Source: Chitinophaga sancti (GTDB lineage: Bacteria > Bacteroidota > Bacteroidia > Chitinophagales > Chitinophagaceae). Taken from it: a DNA stretch of 64,000 nt. The notes below the pieces were generated by a model. The model was given only the letters and a program-made list of their open reading frames with translations, searched no databases and was not told the origin of the DNA. The translations under genes were made by a program, and so were the position numbers. Shown here in pieces: positions 44,023-51,943 of this stretch. Where the stretch lies: assembly GCF_034424315.1 (NCBI RefSeq), contig NZ_CP139972.1:4526001-4590000 (forward strand), written 5' to 3'. Within the stretch, counting starts at the first letter, position 1; the number at the start of each line of letters is the position of its first letter.

Positions 44023-44510
44023 GGGTGGGGGAAGATGGTTTTTTGGGGGAGGGTGTGAGGGGGTGTTTTGGGGGGAAGGCGTTTTCGGGGGGAATTGGAG
44101 GATGATGTTTTTTTGGGGAGGGTGTGATGGGGAAATTGGAGGATGATGTTTTTTGGGGGGGGGGGTGATGGGAGAATTGGAGGAGGATGTTTTTTTGGGA
44201 GGAGAGTGTGAGGGGAGAATTGGAGGAGGATGTTTTTTGGGGTGGGGGTGATGGGGGAGAGTTGGAGGAAGATGTTTTTTGGGGGTGGGTGTGATGGGAG
44301 AGGAGGAGGAGGATGTTTTTTGGGGGAGGGTGTGATGGGGGAATTGGAGGAAGATGTTTTTTTGGAGGAAGGTGTGAGGGGGAATTGGAGGAAGATGTTT
44401 TTTTGGAAGAGGGTGTGATGGGAGAGTTGGAGGAGGATGTTTTTTGGGGGTGGGTGTGAGGGGGAATTGGAGGAAGATGTTTTTTGGGAGGAGAATGTGA
44501 GGGAAAGGAA
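44023..44510. repeat. G-rich minisatellite, about 41-bp units
   Basis: About ten diverged copies of a unit such as GAATTGGAGGAAGATG, TTTTTTGGGGG, GGTGTGATGG, spaced 40-44 bases apart. The + strand is almost free of C. It occupies the space between the helicase start and 44510. Runs of four or more G recur in every unit, so G-quadruplex folding is plausible. Indels between units break any common reading frame. The remaining 44511-44672 is AT-rich promoter DNA for the next gene. Confidence 0.9.
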
Positions 44511-44672
44511 GGAGTAAATATGATTTTAGGAAGGAGGTTTTTGATAAAACGTTTTTGAGTTTTGATTTTAAAAATATCAGAATAATAAGGGTATGTTTTT
44601 ATTTTTTTAATTAAAAACAATCGCCGTAAATTCAATACTGCAAAGGTTTTTAAACTAAAAACATTTTAAATT

Positions 44673-44945
44673 ATGAATGTCAATTTGCAAGAGGAAAAGC
44701 AAACAATTCTAGCGGCGATGGACCGTACAAAACGGGGTTGCTGGGCAACGCCCCTGGAATTATCCAGGATCTCCGGCATCGACCTAGAGCGTGTATTAAG
44801 GGTAGTCTACAATTCTTATGAGTTCCTGCAATGTTCTTATCTGAGTGACGATGGACTTCCCATGTTCACCTCAAGAAAGATTTATAAGGAAAGAGCTCCA
44901 TTGTGGAACAAATTTTTAAGTTTTATAAAAAGCGAATATGTTTAA
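44673..44945 (+). CDS. Small winged-helix-like protein
   Basis: 90 residues: a helix (EEKQTILAAMDRT), then WATPLELSRISGIDLERVLR as a helix-turn-helix pair, then YLSDDGLPMFTSRKIYKE as a wing. No domain follows apart from a short hydrophobic end (WNKFLSFIKSEYV). The stop overlaps the start of the next gene by eight bases, so a two-gene operon with a membrane protein is likely. A regulator of the local operon is possible, but no target is known. Confidence 0.6.
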   Translation: MNVNLQEEKQTILAAMDRTKRGCWATPLELSRISGIDLERVLRVVYNSYEFLQCSYLSDDGLPMFTSRKIYKERAPLWNKFLSFIKSEYV

Positions 44946-45240
44946 GATTCCAATTTCCATTATTTTTTGCATGTCAGGGGCTTTAGGAGCCCTGATTATT
45001 AAGTTTATTGACGACTCAACGTTAAAGCCGGAAGATAGGCCTGATTTCCGCTCACTACTGTACTATACAAGAGGCGCGGCATGGCTTTTACTGGCTGGCA
45101 TTATTGGTTTTGTTTATTTTGATAACGAACCAATTTTCAGTAATAAGTCTATTTATTTCCATACGGGTGCCTCCGCACCTGTAATTGTAAAGGCATTGAA
45201 AGATTCAATCCCTTCACAGATTAAATCACAAATGAAATAA
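44938..45240 (+). CDS. Small membrane protein
   Basis: 100 residues with an N-terminal helix (IPISIIFCMSGALGALII) and a second one (AAWLLLAGIIGFVYF), then a polar extracytoplasmic tail (IYFHTGASAPVIVKALKDSI). It overlaps the preceding gene by eight bases in another frame, an arrangement that usually means translational coupling. No family was recognised. With the winged-helix partner it could form a membrane-sensing regulatory pair, which is an inference. Confidence 0.6.
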   Translation: MFKIPISIIFCMSGALGALIIKFIDDSTLKPEDRPDFRSLLYYTRGAAWLLLAGIIGFVYFDNEPIFSNKSIYFHTGASAPVIVKALKDSIPSQIKSQMK

Positions 45241-45316
45241 ATAGCAAGCAATATCAGTTTAACCCCTAAAAAATTTCCCCCTTAATCCCTAACTTGCCTA
45301 CACAAAACACTTCCCA

Positions 45317-46033
45317 TTGGCAAAAGCAAAGGCAAAAATAATCTCCGGCATACCAACACGCTCTCCACTCTCCCGGTTCTTCACCAATCTCCACCCGGTT
45401 AAAAGAATACTGATCGCCCTGCTGTCCTGCGGCCTCGTCTGGCTCTTCATCAAAAATGAATCCATCACTGCCCTACTCAGAATCATGATCCTCTGGGATG
45501 TATTCTCCCTTGTATTCTGCGCCCAATGCCTTTACATCTTCTTCAACCGCACCACCAATGAAATCCGTGCATACGCCAGACAGGAAGATGGCAGTCGCCT
45601 CATGGTATTTGTCCTGATAGTTATTGCCTGCTTTGCAAGCATGCTCATGGTGCTCCTCCTCATGTTATCCACCGAATCAAGAGAAGCCGGCCTGGTATTA
45701 TACCTGCCTGTAGCGGTAGCGGGTATACTTTTATCATGGGTCATGATCCATTGCATGTTTGCAATTCACTACGCCCACATCTATTATGATGATGACGAGG
45801 AAGACAATACCCGTCATATTGGTGGATTAGAATTCCCGCAGGAAAAGCATCCGGATTACCTGGATTTCGCTTATTTCTCTTTTGTGATTGGCATGACCTT
45901 CCAGGTTTCAGACGTGGAGATCAGTAATAAAAAATTAAGAAGACTGGCTTTACTACATGGATTGCTGGCATTTGGAATGAATACCTTTGTGGTGGCATTA
46001 ACGATCAACCTGGTAGCAGGTCTGAAAGGATAA
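45317..46033 (+). CDS. DUF1345 family membrane protein
   Basis: 238 residues with five or six helices (ILIALLSCGLVWLFIK, LMVFVLIVIACFASMLMVLL, LVLYLPVAVAGILLSWVMIH). The family core HCMFAIHYAHIYYDDDEEDN, GGLEFP and YLDFAYFSFVIGMTFQVSDV is intact, so this is a DUF1345 protein. Its function is unknown in the field. No ATG fits the beginning, and the best start is the TTG at 45317 (MAKAKAKIISG). The last codons (INLVAGLKG) are repeated twice downstream of the stop (46004-46148). Convergent with the HTTM gene. Confidence 0.85.
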   Translation: MAKAKAKIISGIPTRSPLSRFFTNLHPVKRILIALLSCGLVWLFIKNESITALLRIMILWDVFSLVFCAQCLYIFFNRTTNEIRAYARQEDGSRLMVFVLIVIACFASMLMVLLLMLSTESREAGLVLYLPVAVAGILLSWVMIHCMFAIHYAHIYYDDDEEDNTRHIGGLEFPQEKHPDYLDFAYFSFVIGMTFQVSDVEISNKKLRRLALLHGLLAFGMNTFVVALTINLVAGLKG

Positions 46034-46148
46034 GGGATTTACTCCAAACTCCATCAACCTGGTGGCCGTCTGGAAGGATAAGGGACTTACTCCAAACTCC
46101 ATCAACCTGGCAGCCCGTCTGAAAGGATAAGGGTTTACTCCAAACTCC
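46004..46148. repeat. 48-49-bp triplication spanning two convergent gene ends
   Basis: Units at 46004-46052, 46053-46100 and 46101-46148 each begin ATCAACCTGG and end ACTCCAAACTCC. Unit 1 carries the end of the DUF1345 gene (INLVAGLKG and stop). Units 2 and 3 repeat it with changes. Unit 3 also carries the end of the leftward HTTM gene (SLE and stop). The whole junction was amplified, then diverged. Confidence 0.9.
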
Positions 46149-47094
46149 AAAATGCCTGCGTTGCCAGCACTTCCGCTCTTCTTAGCATCTTCTTTTCCCT
46201 CAATGGCCGCACTATGCCCCAATACACCTGTTCAATATACTCCCATCCAAACGCCGCTGTACTAAACACGATCATTATCCCTGCAAATAACTGTAATCCC
46301 ATAAAAAACGAAATTCCTACATGCAGCAACACCACTCCCACGTACGCATATACCCTTGTTTTTCTCCACCAGATAAACACAGGATAACCGATTTCAATCA
46401 ACAAAGTACTCCAGCAAATCAACTTCGCCAGCCATGGATAGTCCGCCAACCAGCGCATATCAAATCTTGCAAACTGCCCCTGCATGAATGTTTGCCAGAT
46501 CGCTTCCCCATTCCACCATTGTGCTCCCATTGCCTTTTCCAGGCCGGAAGCTAAGTAGACAATACATAAATGGATCTGCAATACCCTTATTGACAGCGTA
46601 TTCCATTCACTCACACTACTCTCACTATTCTTCCATGTAAATGAATCGCCCACCGGCATCAGTATGCAATAGAACAAAGCAATGTGTAAGAATGTCTCTA
46701 CCCCATAGGCAGCCATAAATCCTGTATTGATAAACATCAGGTGTAAACCCCAGGCCAGTGTAGCGGCTGCTCTTGTTGACATCCCCAATAACAGGAAGAT
46801 TAAACAGACCAGGTATACCGCCATTAATATATACACCATGCTATCGCCGGGTATGCCTATCGCCGTAGCTAAGGGCTGTAGCCAGGATAACTGGGGCATG
46901 AGGGGGGATACGATTCCTTTGCTGAGTGACCAGGGGATTAATCCATTTACGCCGTATAACATTACGACATTGCCCAGGAGCCAACATCCCTGGATTAATC
47001 CAATGAATGCGATGGCGATTCTAAAAAAAGCTAGTGGCTCGCCAGAGCGGGGGGAGAAAAAGAAGCGGTGTAATACACCGGAATAGCTGTTCAT
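46135..47094 (-). CDS. HTTM-like membrane protein (vitamin-K-carboxylase-related)
   Basis: 319 residues. The beginning RFFFSPRSGEPLAFFRIAIAF is the usual HTTM opening. Several helices follow, for example VYILMAVYLVCLIFLLLGM, LCIVYLASGLEKAMGAQWW, WSTLLIEIGYPVFIWW and LLHVGISFFMGLQLF. HTTM proteins share the membrane part of vitamin-K-dependent gamma-carboxylase, but most bacterial members have no known reaction. The gene upstream on the same strand (47614-48093) encodes a small membrane-anchored protein, a pairing often seen with HTTM proteins. The end of the gene lies in the 48-bp triplication. Confidence 0.82.
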   Translation of the reverse strand: MNSYSGVLHRFFFSPRSGEPLAFFRIAIAFIGLIQGCWLLGNVVMLYGVNGLIPWSLSKGIVSPLMPQLSWLQPLATAIGIPGDSMVYILMAVYLVCLIFLLLGMSTRAAATLAWGLHLMFINTGFMAAYGVETFLHIALFYCILMPVGDSFTWKNSESSVSEWNTLSIRVLQIHLCIVYLASGLEKAMGAQWWNGEAIWQTFMQGQFARFDMRWLADYPWLAKLICWSTLLIEIGYPVFIWWRKTRVYAYVGVVLLHVGISFFMGLQLFAGIMIVFSTAAFGWEYIEQVYWGIVRPLREKKMLRRAEVLATQAFWSLE

Positions 47095-47162
47095 AAAAAC
47101 TGTTATTATAGATGAAGGAAATCATCTCCGGTAGGGGGTATTGATTGGCTTAGTAGTAGTTA

Positions 47163-47465
47163 TTGATGCAAGGCTTTAAGTAGGCTATTAATGCAGGACT
47201 TAAAGCAAGCTACTGATGCAAGACTTAAAGCAAGCAACGATGCAAAACTTAAAGTAAGCTACTGATGCAAGACTTAAAGCAAGCCACCGATACAAGACTT
47301 AGAGCAAGTCTACCGATGCAAAACTTAAAGTAAGCTACTGATGCACGACTTAAAGCAAGCTGCTGATGCACGACTTTAAGCAAGTCTACCGATGCAAGGC
47401 TTAAAGCAAGCCACCGATGCAAAACTTAAAGCAAGTCTACCGATGCAAAACTTAAAGCAAGCCAT
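47163..47465. repeat. About 24-bp tandem array
   Basis: About thirteen diverged copies of GATGCAAGACTTAAAGCAAG with a short variable end (CTAC, CCACC or TCTACC). No unique spacers separate the units and no cas genes are present, so it is not a CRISPR array. It fills most of the gap 47095-47613. The rest of that gap is plain AT-rich DNA. Confidence 0.9.
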
Positions 47466-47613
47466 AATAAATAATAGCCATGATGCAAAACCAATCCTCC
47501 TACCGGATATGTTTATTGATTGAAATTATTTTTATCATCTCTCCCAATTACCAGGCATATTCAACAGATGACTGTTATTCCTAAATGTTTCATTAACAAA
47601 TATTCATACCCAT

Positions 47614-48093
47614 TCACTCCCTATTCTTTCTATAATCTTTCACCAAAAACGGCTCCCACTTTGCCTCCACCCCATTCCTAAAATCCTTCATCTCCGGCAC
47701 CAACTTACTCACCACCGTCACCCGCACCATCGTGCCATCGGGCGCCTCCTTCAACACATACGCCGCACAACTCCTCGCCAGCAACGGCTGCGCTTCCTCA
47801 ATACTGAAAAAATTATAAATCGTCTGAATCCTCCTGTTACACTCGCTATTATTACCTTCCAATCTCATTACATGCTGAGATTTTCCATCTGCCACCGTGT
47901 ACAACACCGCAATTTCATTCCCGATATGCGGGGCGAAAAAACTAAAAATATTCCCGGCGCCGGTAAAGTCGCCATAACCTGATAACCAGGTCGTATGCTT
48001 ACTCCATTCTTTGAAATGAGCAGCATGCAAAGCGACTACCAACAAGTGGAAAAGCGCGATGCCCATCCAACAAATATGCTTCCACGTTATCAT
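47614..48093 (-). CDS. Small membrane-anchored protein next to HTTM gene
   Basis: 159 residues. One N-terminal helix (HICWMGIALFHLLVVALHAA) is followed by an extracytoplasmic domain with GDFTGAGNIFSFFAPHIGNE, LYTVADGKSQHVMRLEGNN and a beta-rich end (YVLKEAPDGTMVRVTVVSKL). The same arrangement is found upstream of HTTM proteins in related bacteria, to the extent I recall. It probably works with that protein. No catalytic motif is visible. Confidence 0.65.
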   Translation of the reverse strand: MITWKHICWMGIALFHLLVVALHAAHFKEWSKHTTWLSGYGDFTGAGNIFSFFAPHIGNEIAVLYTVADGKSQHVMRLEGNNSECNRRIQTIYNFFSIEEAQPLLARSCAAYVLKEAPDGTMVRVTVVSKLVPEMKDFRNGVEAKWEPFLVKDYRKNRE

Positions 48094-48135
48094 AAAAAAG
48101 GTTAAAATGAAGCGTGTAAAAAGTTAAAAAAGAGA

Positions 48136-48174
48136 GGCCAGCTGAAAACAGCGTATAAAATTTTACAGCTGGCC
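48136..48174 (-). terminator. Intrinsic terminator
   Basis: GGCCAGCTG and CAGCTGGCC pair around a 21-base loop and are followed on the minus strand by TCTCTTTTTT. It ends transcription from the lipoprotein gene to the right, just before the 47614-48093 gene. Apart from the repeat pair at 48270-48411 the gap 48094-48409 shows nothing else. Confidence 0.75.
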
Positions 48175-48269
48175 CCGGGGTAAGTAGGAATGGGTGGATG
48201 AAAGATCAAAGATCGAAATGGGGTTAATGAATCACCAATCTTCTCCTGTCCTTTCATCTACCATCAACC

Positions 48270-48411
48270 AGACCTTATTTCACAATTACTATTTATGTAT
48301 TGATTATCAACTGGAAATACCTATTTATGAAATAAGTTCTAGAACTCATTTCATCATTACCATTTAAGTATTGATTATCAATCATAAAGGCCTATTTATG
48401 AAATGAGTTCT
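48270..48411. repeat. 71-bp palindrome-ended element, copies 2 and 3 in tandem
   Basis: Copy 2 covers 48270-48340 and copy 3 covers 48341-48411, directly abutting. Copy 3 has perfect 14-bp terminal inverted repeats (AGAACTCATTTCAT and ATGAAATGAGTTCT). Copy 2 carries CTTATTT matched by AAATAAG, so one stem pair changed on both sides. The end of copy 3 supplies two bases of the TAG stop of the lipoprotein gene. Confidence 0.88.
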
Positions 48412-49240
48412 AGTTAATCCCTAATATCGCGGCACCTGCAACTTCTTCTATATTGAGTTTTTCAAACCCTTTATCAAGACTTACAAAATTCGCCCTGATA
48501 TCCCGCAACACAATCGGGTCAAAACATCCAATCATATTCGGGAACTTCCTTCTCAATATATCTTCCCATCTCAAACTGGTATAAATCGTCAGCTTAGCAC
48601 CCGCACTTGCAGGCACCTGGGTAATATCTCCCAATCCATAAAATCCTCTTGTAAAGTAAGGCAGTGCCGTACCCTGTGGCAGTGATAACCTGAACTTTTC
48701 CAGGGGAGCCTTCGCCAACACTTTCGTATCTACTGCATCCGCCTGTAATTTGCTGGCCGCAGTCAGGAAGGTCTTGGTGGCCAATACCTGCTCACTGGCA
48801 GACAATTCAGTAATTGTCAGGTCTGCAAAGGTTTTGCTATCCACTTTCTGTATCAATTCTGCCGCTCTTTTAGCTATATCCAGGTAAGGAATCATGGTAG
48901 GACAGGTCTTGATCCAAATCTTTTTAAACGGCGCTTTGGTGTATCCAATCCTTGCCAGGTACGGAAAAGGAATCGGGGTTTTTCCATCGCCGAATTGGGT
49001 TTCATCGGAAAGACCGCCGTAAGATGCTTTGGTGATGTAGTTATTTGCCGGTAATCCATCGAAAGTGAGCAGATAGGTTTCCGGTTTAAGGTCCTTTAAT
49101 ATGGCATCCATTTCATCACTGCCATCAGCAGCTGTTACGGCTAATTCTGAAGTTGGACGAAGGGAAGCCTGTTCTTTCTTGCAGGAAAACATGGTCAGTA
49201 CAGCTAAGCCAGCTATACCGGCTAAGAGGTTGCGTTTCAT
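48410..49240 (-). CDS. Lipoprotein of unknown function
   Basis: 276 residues from the ATG at 49240 (MKRNLLAGIAGLAVLTMFSC), a lipobox ending FSC with Cys20. An upstream ATG at 49285 is ignored because it would displace the signal peptide. The mature part has an acidic lead, LKPETYLLTFDGLPANNYIT, then helical and beta segments with IKTCPTMIPYLDIAKRAAEL and TIYTSLRWEDILRRKFPNMI. No family was recognised. The stop codon TAG is formed at the junction with a 71-bp repeat, so the original end may have been longer. Confidence 0.7.
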   Translation of the reverse strand: MKRNLLAGIAGLAVLTMFSCKKEQASLRPTSELAVTAADGSDEMDAILKDLKPETYLLTFDGLPANNYITKASYGGLSDETQFGDGKTPIPFPYLARIGYTKAPFKKIWIKTCPTMIPYLDIAKRAAELIQKVDSKTFADLTITELSASEQVLATKTFLTAASKLQADAVDTKVLAKAPLEKFRLSLPQGTALPYFTRGFYGLGDITQVPASAGAKLTIYTSLRWEDILRRKFPNMIGCFDPIVLRDIRANFVSLDKGFEKLNIEEVAGAAILGIN

Positions 49241-49462
49241 TTTTTGGGGTTTGAGGTTTTTAGATAACAATTGTTTACCGCACAAAAGTCATGGAATTAC
49301 CGCTTGCCCACAAGCAGAAAAATACTTGTTTTCACAACGTAGAAATACGCAAATATGGGGTTAACAAGTCAAGGGGTGGGGTGTGATAAATATAGTCCAC
49401 CGGTATTTGTTATGCTAAAATTTTCAATGAGATATGAGTGTTGTGAAATGTTTGAAAAGAAT

Positions 49463-49946
49463 GTGAGCTATGCACTTAGACATAGCCCACGATCCTGTAG
49501 TCATTCCACAACTTTCTTTGATGAATGACGGGTGAGGCTGTTAACAATGGAATACGTCATTCGAAAAATCTTTGAATGGATTGTGAGCTATGTGATTAGA
49601 CATGCCCACGAACCAGGAGTTATACTACAATTACGTTGGATGAAAGGTGAGCTATACCATAAAGTACGGCCCACCATATTATCTATTTATTCGAAAACAG
49701 TTGAAAAGTAAGTTATACCCCACCGGGCATAACTTACTCACATTAGGGGTTCTTACAAACTCTTTGGACGAATGGCAAACTATACCATAAAATATAGCCC
49801 GCCATCTTTATTTTTATTCACTTTAGAACAGATGAAAGGCCAGCTACGCCCGAAGGCATTGCTCACTCAATTTGGGGCAACATCATCTCTCTTGAACAAT
49901 AGATGAAGGGAGCAGGAGAGCTACACCCAAAGGCATAGCACTCCTG
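49463..49946. repeat. Array of seven diverged hairpin units
   Basis: Hairpins at 49463-49490, 49583-49609, 49646-49675, 49707-49738, 49774-49803, 49838-49864 and 49913-49946. A typical unit reads GATGAAAGGTGAGCTATACC, then a short loop and AGTACGGCCCACC. The paired arms differ between units but stay complementary, for example GTGAGCTATG/CATAGCCCAC, AGTAAGTTAT/ATAACTTACT and CAGGAGAGCTA/TAGCACTCCTG. Spacing is 60-118 bases. The array lies in the 775-base gap 49241-50015, and no gene was found there. Confidence 0.75.
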
Positions 49947-50015
49947 TACTATCAACTTTACATCCGTCTTACTTAATTAATAATAACGCAGCGGTCATAT
50001 AGGTTGTAGCCAAAA

Positions 50016-50276
50016 TCACCTGATCCACACAATCTTCCCACCTTTGCTGGACTTATAAGTTTTGGAAGACGCATCATAATAGTACGTACAGGTACCAAAA
50101 TGATCAAACTGACATTCGTAATCATATCCTTCGATACCTGCTTCTACGTAAGCAGTTCCATTCCAGTAATATTGAGTTTCCTCGCGGTGATCCTTTGCGA
50201 AAGAGCTGGCAATAGCGGAACCGGTACCTACTACAACAGCCAGTGTCATTAACGATAGTTTTAAATTTTGATTCAT
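50016..50276 (-). CDS. Small secreted protein, DUF6520-like
   Basis: 86 residues from the ATG at 50276 (MNQNLKLSLMTLAVVVGTGS), a signal peptide likely cleaved after IAS or SFA. The mature part is short with YYWNGTAYVEAG, a Cys pair (YDYECQFDHFGTCTYYYD) and KGGKIVWIR at the end. Small Bacteroidota proteins of this pattern are grouped as DUF6520. Their role is unknown. A disulfide between the two Cys is plausible in the periplasm. Confidence 0.65.
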   Translation of the reverse strand: MNQNLKLSLMTLAVVVGTGSAIASSFAKDHREETQYYWNGTAYVEAGIEGYDYECQFDHFGTCTYYYDASSKTYKSSKGGKIVWIR

Positions 50277-50602
50277 GGGTTTACATTTTGTGAGTGATAG
50301 GGTCAACAAAACTGGGTACGTACTTTTAAATTATGGATGATCAAGGCCGTAAAACAATGAAGCGAAGATATAATAGTCTGCTGCAATACCGCCGCAGTTT
50401 GACACAAGATCTTATTTTAACTTTTCCTGTACCCCTTCTCTGCTAAAACGGACTAATATTGAGCTTTACGTCAAAGCAGCTGCATCCGCCATCCATGTAT
50501 ATTTCAAATTCAATAAGTGTTTTCAATACACCTTAGTTTTAAAAATATTTTACTTTTTAAAAATATCTCATTAGCTTTGCGTCAAATTAACACAAAGACC
50601 CC
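50277..50602. other. Divergent promoter region
   Basis: About 325 bases between the small secreted protein gene (leftward) and the NAD operon (rightward). The right end holds the promoter and direct repeats listed at 50537. Elsewhere nothing was seen. Confidence 0.5.
50537..50579 (+). promoter_or_regulatory. Promoter and candidate operator of the NAD operon
   Basis: TAGCTTTG at 50572-50579 fits the -7 consensus TAnnTTTG, 23 bases before the first ATG. Directly upstream the sequence TTTTAAAAATAT occurs twice (50537-50548 and 50555-50566), 18 bases apart. Such a direct repeat in the promoter suits binding of the NrtR-like regulator encoded by the first gene, which is inferred. Confidence 0.55.
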
Positions 50603-51277
50603 ATGCCATCTTTCAGTAGTTATAAAAACCCATCGCTGGCAGCAGATCTCGTTGTGTTTGGTTATCAACAAGGTACCCTCTCTATCCTGCTCCTAAACAG
50701 GAATACTGAGCCTTTTAAAGATAAATGGGTACTCCCAGGCGCCTTCCTCCTTATGGAAGAACGGCTCCACGATACCTGTGCCCGTGTGCTGAAAACCAAA
50801 CTTGGTATGGATGACCTCTACCTGGAGCAACTCTTTACCTACGACGCCCCTGATCGTGACCCCAGGGGCCGTGCGATCGCTGTTGCTCACTATGCCCTGG
50901 TAAACCCTGCAAAGTTTGCCATTACTGCAGGTACGATGGCGAATGACGTGAAGTGGTTCAATGTGAAGGAGTTACCAGCGCTCGGTTTTGATCATGATAT
51001 CATTGCGGCAGATGCATTGAAACGTTTACAGCATAAAATCCTCCATTATCCTGTAGGTTTCGAATTGCTCAATGATGTCTTTACCATGCCGGAGCTGCAT
51101 GCCCTGTATGAATGTATTCTGGATATCAGTATTGACAGAAGGAATTTTCGACGGAAAATACTGGATGCGGGATATATTATTAGTATAGGGAAGAAGAGGG
51201 AAGGATTGAATAACAGGCATCCGGATCTTTATGAATTTAATAAAGAGTTGAAAAGCATTCATTTGAGTTTTGGCTAG
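50603..51277 (+). CDS. NrtR-like Nudix transcriptional regulator
   Basis: 224 residues. The N-terminal half is a Nudix fold (AADLVVFGYQQGTLSILLLN, DKWVLPGAFLLMEERLHDTC, VLKTKLGMDDLYLEQLFTYD) with the Nudix box changed, as in regulators. The C-terminal half is a winged helix (LLNDVFTMPELHALYECILD, RRNFRRKILDAGYI). NrtR proteins bind ADP-ribose or related NAD products and repress NAD-linked genes. The following four genes all handle NAD-derived groups, which supports local control. Cytoplasmic. First gene of the operon. Confidence 0.88.
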   Translation: MPSFSSYKNPSLAADLVVFGYQQGTLSILLLNRNTEPFKDKWVLPGAFLLMEERLHDTCARVLKTKLGMDDLYLEQLFTYDAPDRDPRGRAIAVAHYALVNPAKFAITAGTMANDVKWFNVKELPALGFDHDIIAADALKRLQHKILHYPVGFELLNDVFTMPELHALYECILDISIDRRNFRRKILDAGYIISIGKKREGLNNRHPDLYEFNKELKSIHLSFG

Positions 51278-51354
51278 GCCCAACTGTTTTCTTCGGAGAA
51301 AAATTCACCTGGCCCCAAACCCCATTTTACAACAGACCCTTTCAAAATTTTATT

Positions 51355-51915
51355 ATGATGACGAACGACAATAATATAATGACATACGACACCAACTGGC
51401 TCATTGCCCAACAGCCAACACCCAAGTTCTGCTTCTTCTGGAAACCTGAGATTTCCGAAGATGGGAGTATCACTGAATCCTGTTTAGGCCAGTGGTGGGT
51501 AGCCCCTTTCACCGTGAATGGAAAAACATACCTCACCGCTGAACACTGGATGATGGCCGGCAAAGCCACCCTCTTTGGCGATACTGAAATAGAGAAAAAA
51601 ATCCTTGCCAGCCCCTCTCCTGCTACAGTGAAAGCATTGGGAAGAAAAGTTGCCAACTTTGATCCTGCTAAGTGGGATGCTGCGAAAAGAGAGATCGTGA
51701 GACAGGGAAATATTTACAAATTCACACAACATCCGGAGCTGAAAGCATTCCTGTTAAGTACAGGGAAGGATGTACTGGTAGAAGCCAGCCCCCTGGACAG
51801 GATTTGGGGGATTGGTTTGTCTGCGACAAATGAAAATGCTGCACATCCTGAAAAGTGGAGGGGCCAGAATCTCCTCGGGTATGCTTTGATGGAAGTGAGA
51901 GATGTGTTAAAGTAA
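51355..51915 (+). CDS. NADAR family protein
   Basis: 186 residues with the NADAR/YbiA-type pattern: CFFWKPE, GQWWVAPFTVNGKTYLTAEH with WMMAGKA (key Glu), KIREIVRQGN-like KREIVRQGNIYKF, then ASPLDRIWGIGL and WRGQNLLGYALMEVRDVL. Enzymes of this fold split N-glycosidic bonds. Some remove ADP-ribose from guanine in nucleic acids and others act on riboflavin intermediates. Here the neighbours make the ADP-ribose reading far more likely. It is 77 bases after the regulator gene and 28 before kptA. The start at 51355 gives MMTNDNNIMTYDTN. Met2 or Met9 are alternatives. Confidence 0.88.
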   Translation: MMTNDNNIMTYDTNWLIAQQPTPKFCFFWKPEISEDGSITESCLGQWWVAPFTVNGKTYLTAEHWMMAGKATLFGDTEIEKKILASPSPATVKALGRKVANFDPAKWDAAKREIVRQGNIYKFTQHPELKAFLLSTGKDVLVEASPLDRIWGIGLSATNENAAHPEKWRGQNLLGYALMEVRDVLK

Positions 51916-51943
51916 TGAGTGGTATACTCAAAACCTAATTTAA

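Noticed and set aside
43988..44635. Long in-frame N-terminal extension of the DEAD-box helicase
   Set aside because: It is made only of the repeat translated in shifting registers (Pro/Ser/Lys-rich) and is open because the C-rich strand lacks stop codons. The Q motif follows the inner ATG at the normal distance.
47163..47465. Possible CRISPR array
   Set aside because: Units are contiguous without unique spacers of constant length, and no cas genes are nearby.
49463..49946. Integron attC array with cassettes
   Set aside because: Spacing is only 60-118 bases, no cassette genes lie between the hairpins, and no integrase is seen. It is kept as an unexplained array.
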